Shown here: positions 63,449-64,000 of the stretch, in pieces
Position numbering within the stretch: the first letter of the stretch is position 1
How the letters are laid out: each line of letters begins with the position of its first letter
From: Rhodobium orientis
GTDB taxonomy: Bacteria > Pseudomonadota > Alphaproteobacteria > Rhizobiales > Rhodobiaceae
Assembly (NCBI RefSeq): GCF_003258835.1
Contig: NZ_NPEV01000004.1
Span: 18,744 to 82,743 of the forward strand
Length of the DNA stretch: 64,000 nt
Direction of reading: 5' to 3'
Notes under the pieces: model-generated
What the model was told of the DNA's origin: nothing
The model's database searches: none
What the model saw: only the letters and a program-made list of their open reading frames with translations
Position numbers and translations under genes: made by a program

Positions 63449-64000
<552 letters not shown>

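Overview
The window is 64 kb of GC-rich DNA with dense, strongly GC3-biased genes. It looks like chromosomal sequence from an alphaproteobacterium of the Hyphomicrobiales (Rhizobiales) type. Supporting markers are a TrcR/DUF1013 regulator, an RcdA/DUF1465 protein, DUF1192, two DUF465 proteins, an aa3-type oxidase subunit IV of the proteobacterial class, a three-gene pnt transhydrogenase and an EcfG-free set of lineage-typical hypothetical genes. I could not find tRNA or rRNA genes, an insertion sequence, a prophage or a CRISPR array. The last gene (gap) runs off the right edge.

Left part (1-15 kb). A torA-torC pair encodes a periplasmic molybdenum TMAO/DMSO reductase and its membrane pentaheme cytochrome. 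Next comes a minus-strand LivFGMH-type ABC uptake operon with a Tat-exported binding protein, ending in an orphan gene for a His-less kinase-dimerisation (DHp) domain. Divergent from it lies a signalling block: an XRE/ScfR-type regulator carrying its own DHp-like segment, a stand-alone CheY-like receiver, a two-TM protein and a solute-symporter/histidine-kinase fusion. Three DHp-like modules within about 11 kb, two of them without an ATPase domain, suggest one connected pathway controlling the uptake operon.

Middle part (15-45 kb). This holds cell-envelope enzymes (DUF882/M15-like, L,D-transpeptidase), a sigma-54 activator, PepF, and a locally duplicated segment (23.2-24.6 kb) with two paralogous secreted Arg/Gly-rich proteins. 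Each paralog has a leader whose CTCCTTCGT element is complementary to its own ribosome-binding site. Then follow a haem-dependent N-demethylase, an MFS carrier, an ABC1/UbiB kinase, the aa3-IV/pnt operon, a secreted metalloprotease, a TPR lipoprotein, rpsU, purEK, a diguanylate cyclase, the DUF465 pair, an acyl-CoA synthetase, a TauE exporter, prpE and a large katE catalase.

Right part (45-64 kb). This includes an SDR, trcR, a BioF2-like acetyltransferase, a quinone oxidoreductase, DUF1192, rcdA, rpmE, an ABC exporter, an unrecognised coiled-coil membrane protein, a CatB-like acetyltransferase, a non-flagellar MotA/MotB-like pair, suhB, efp, a Sel1-repeat protein, a ThiE-like protein, pgk and gap.

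The most notable non-coding element lies in an AT-rich 576-bp gap before rcdA. A perfect CtrA box (TTAA-N7-TTAA) is followed by a plausible -10, two small hairpins (one exposing CTCCT in its loop), a free CCTCCC and a strong intrinsic terminator. Together these look like a cell-cycle-controlled small RNA of about 90 nt. All functional statements come from reading motifs and from memory of protein families; no database search was run.
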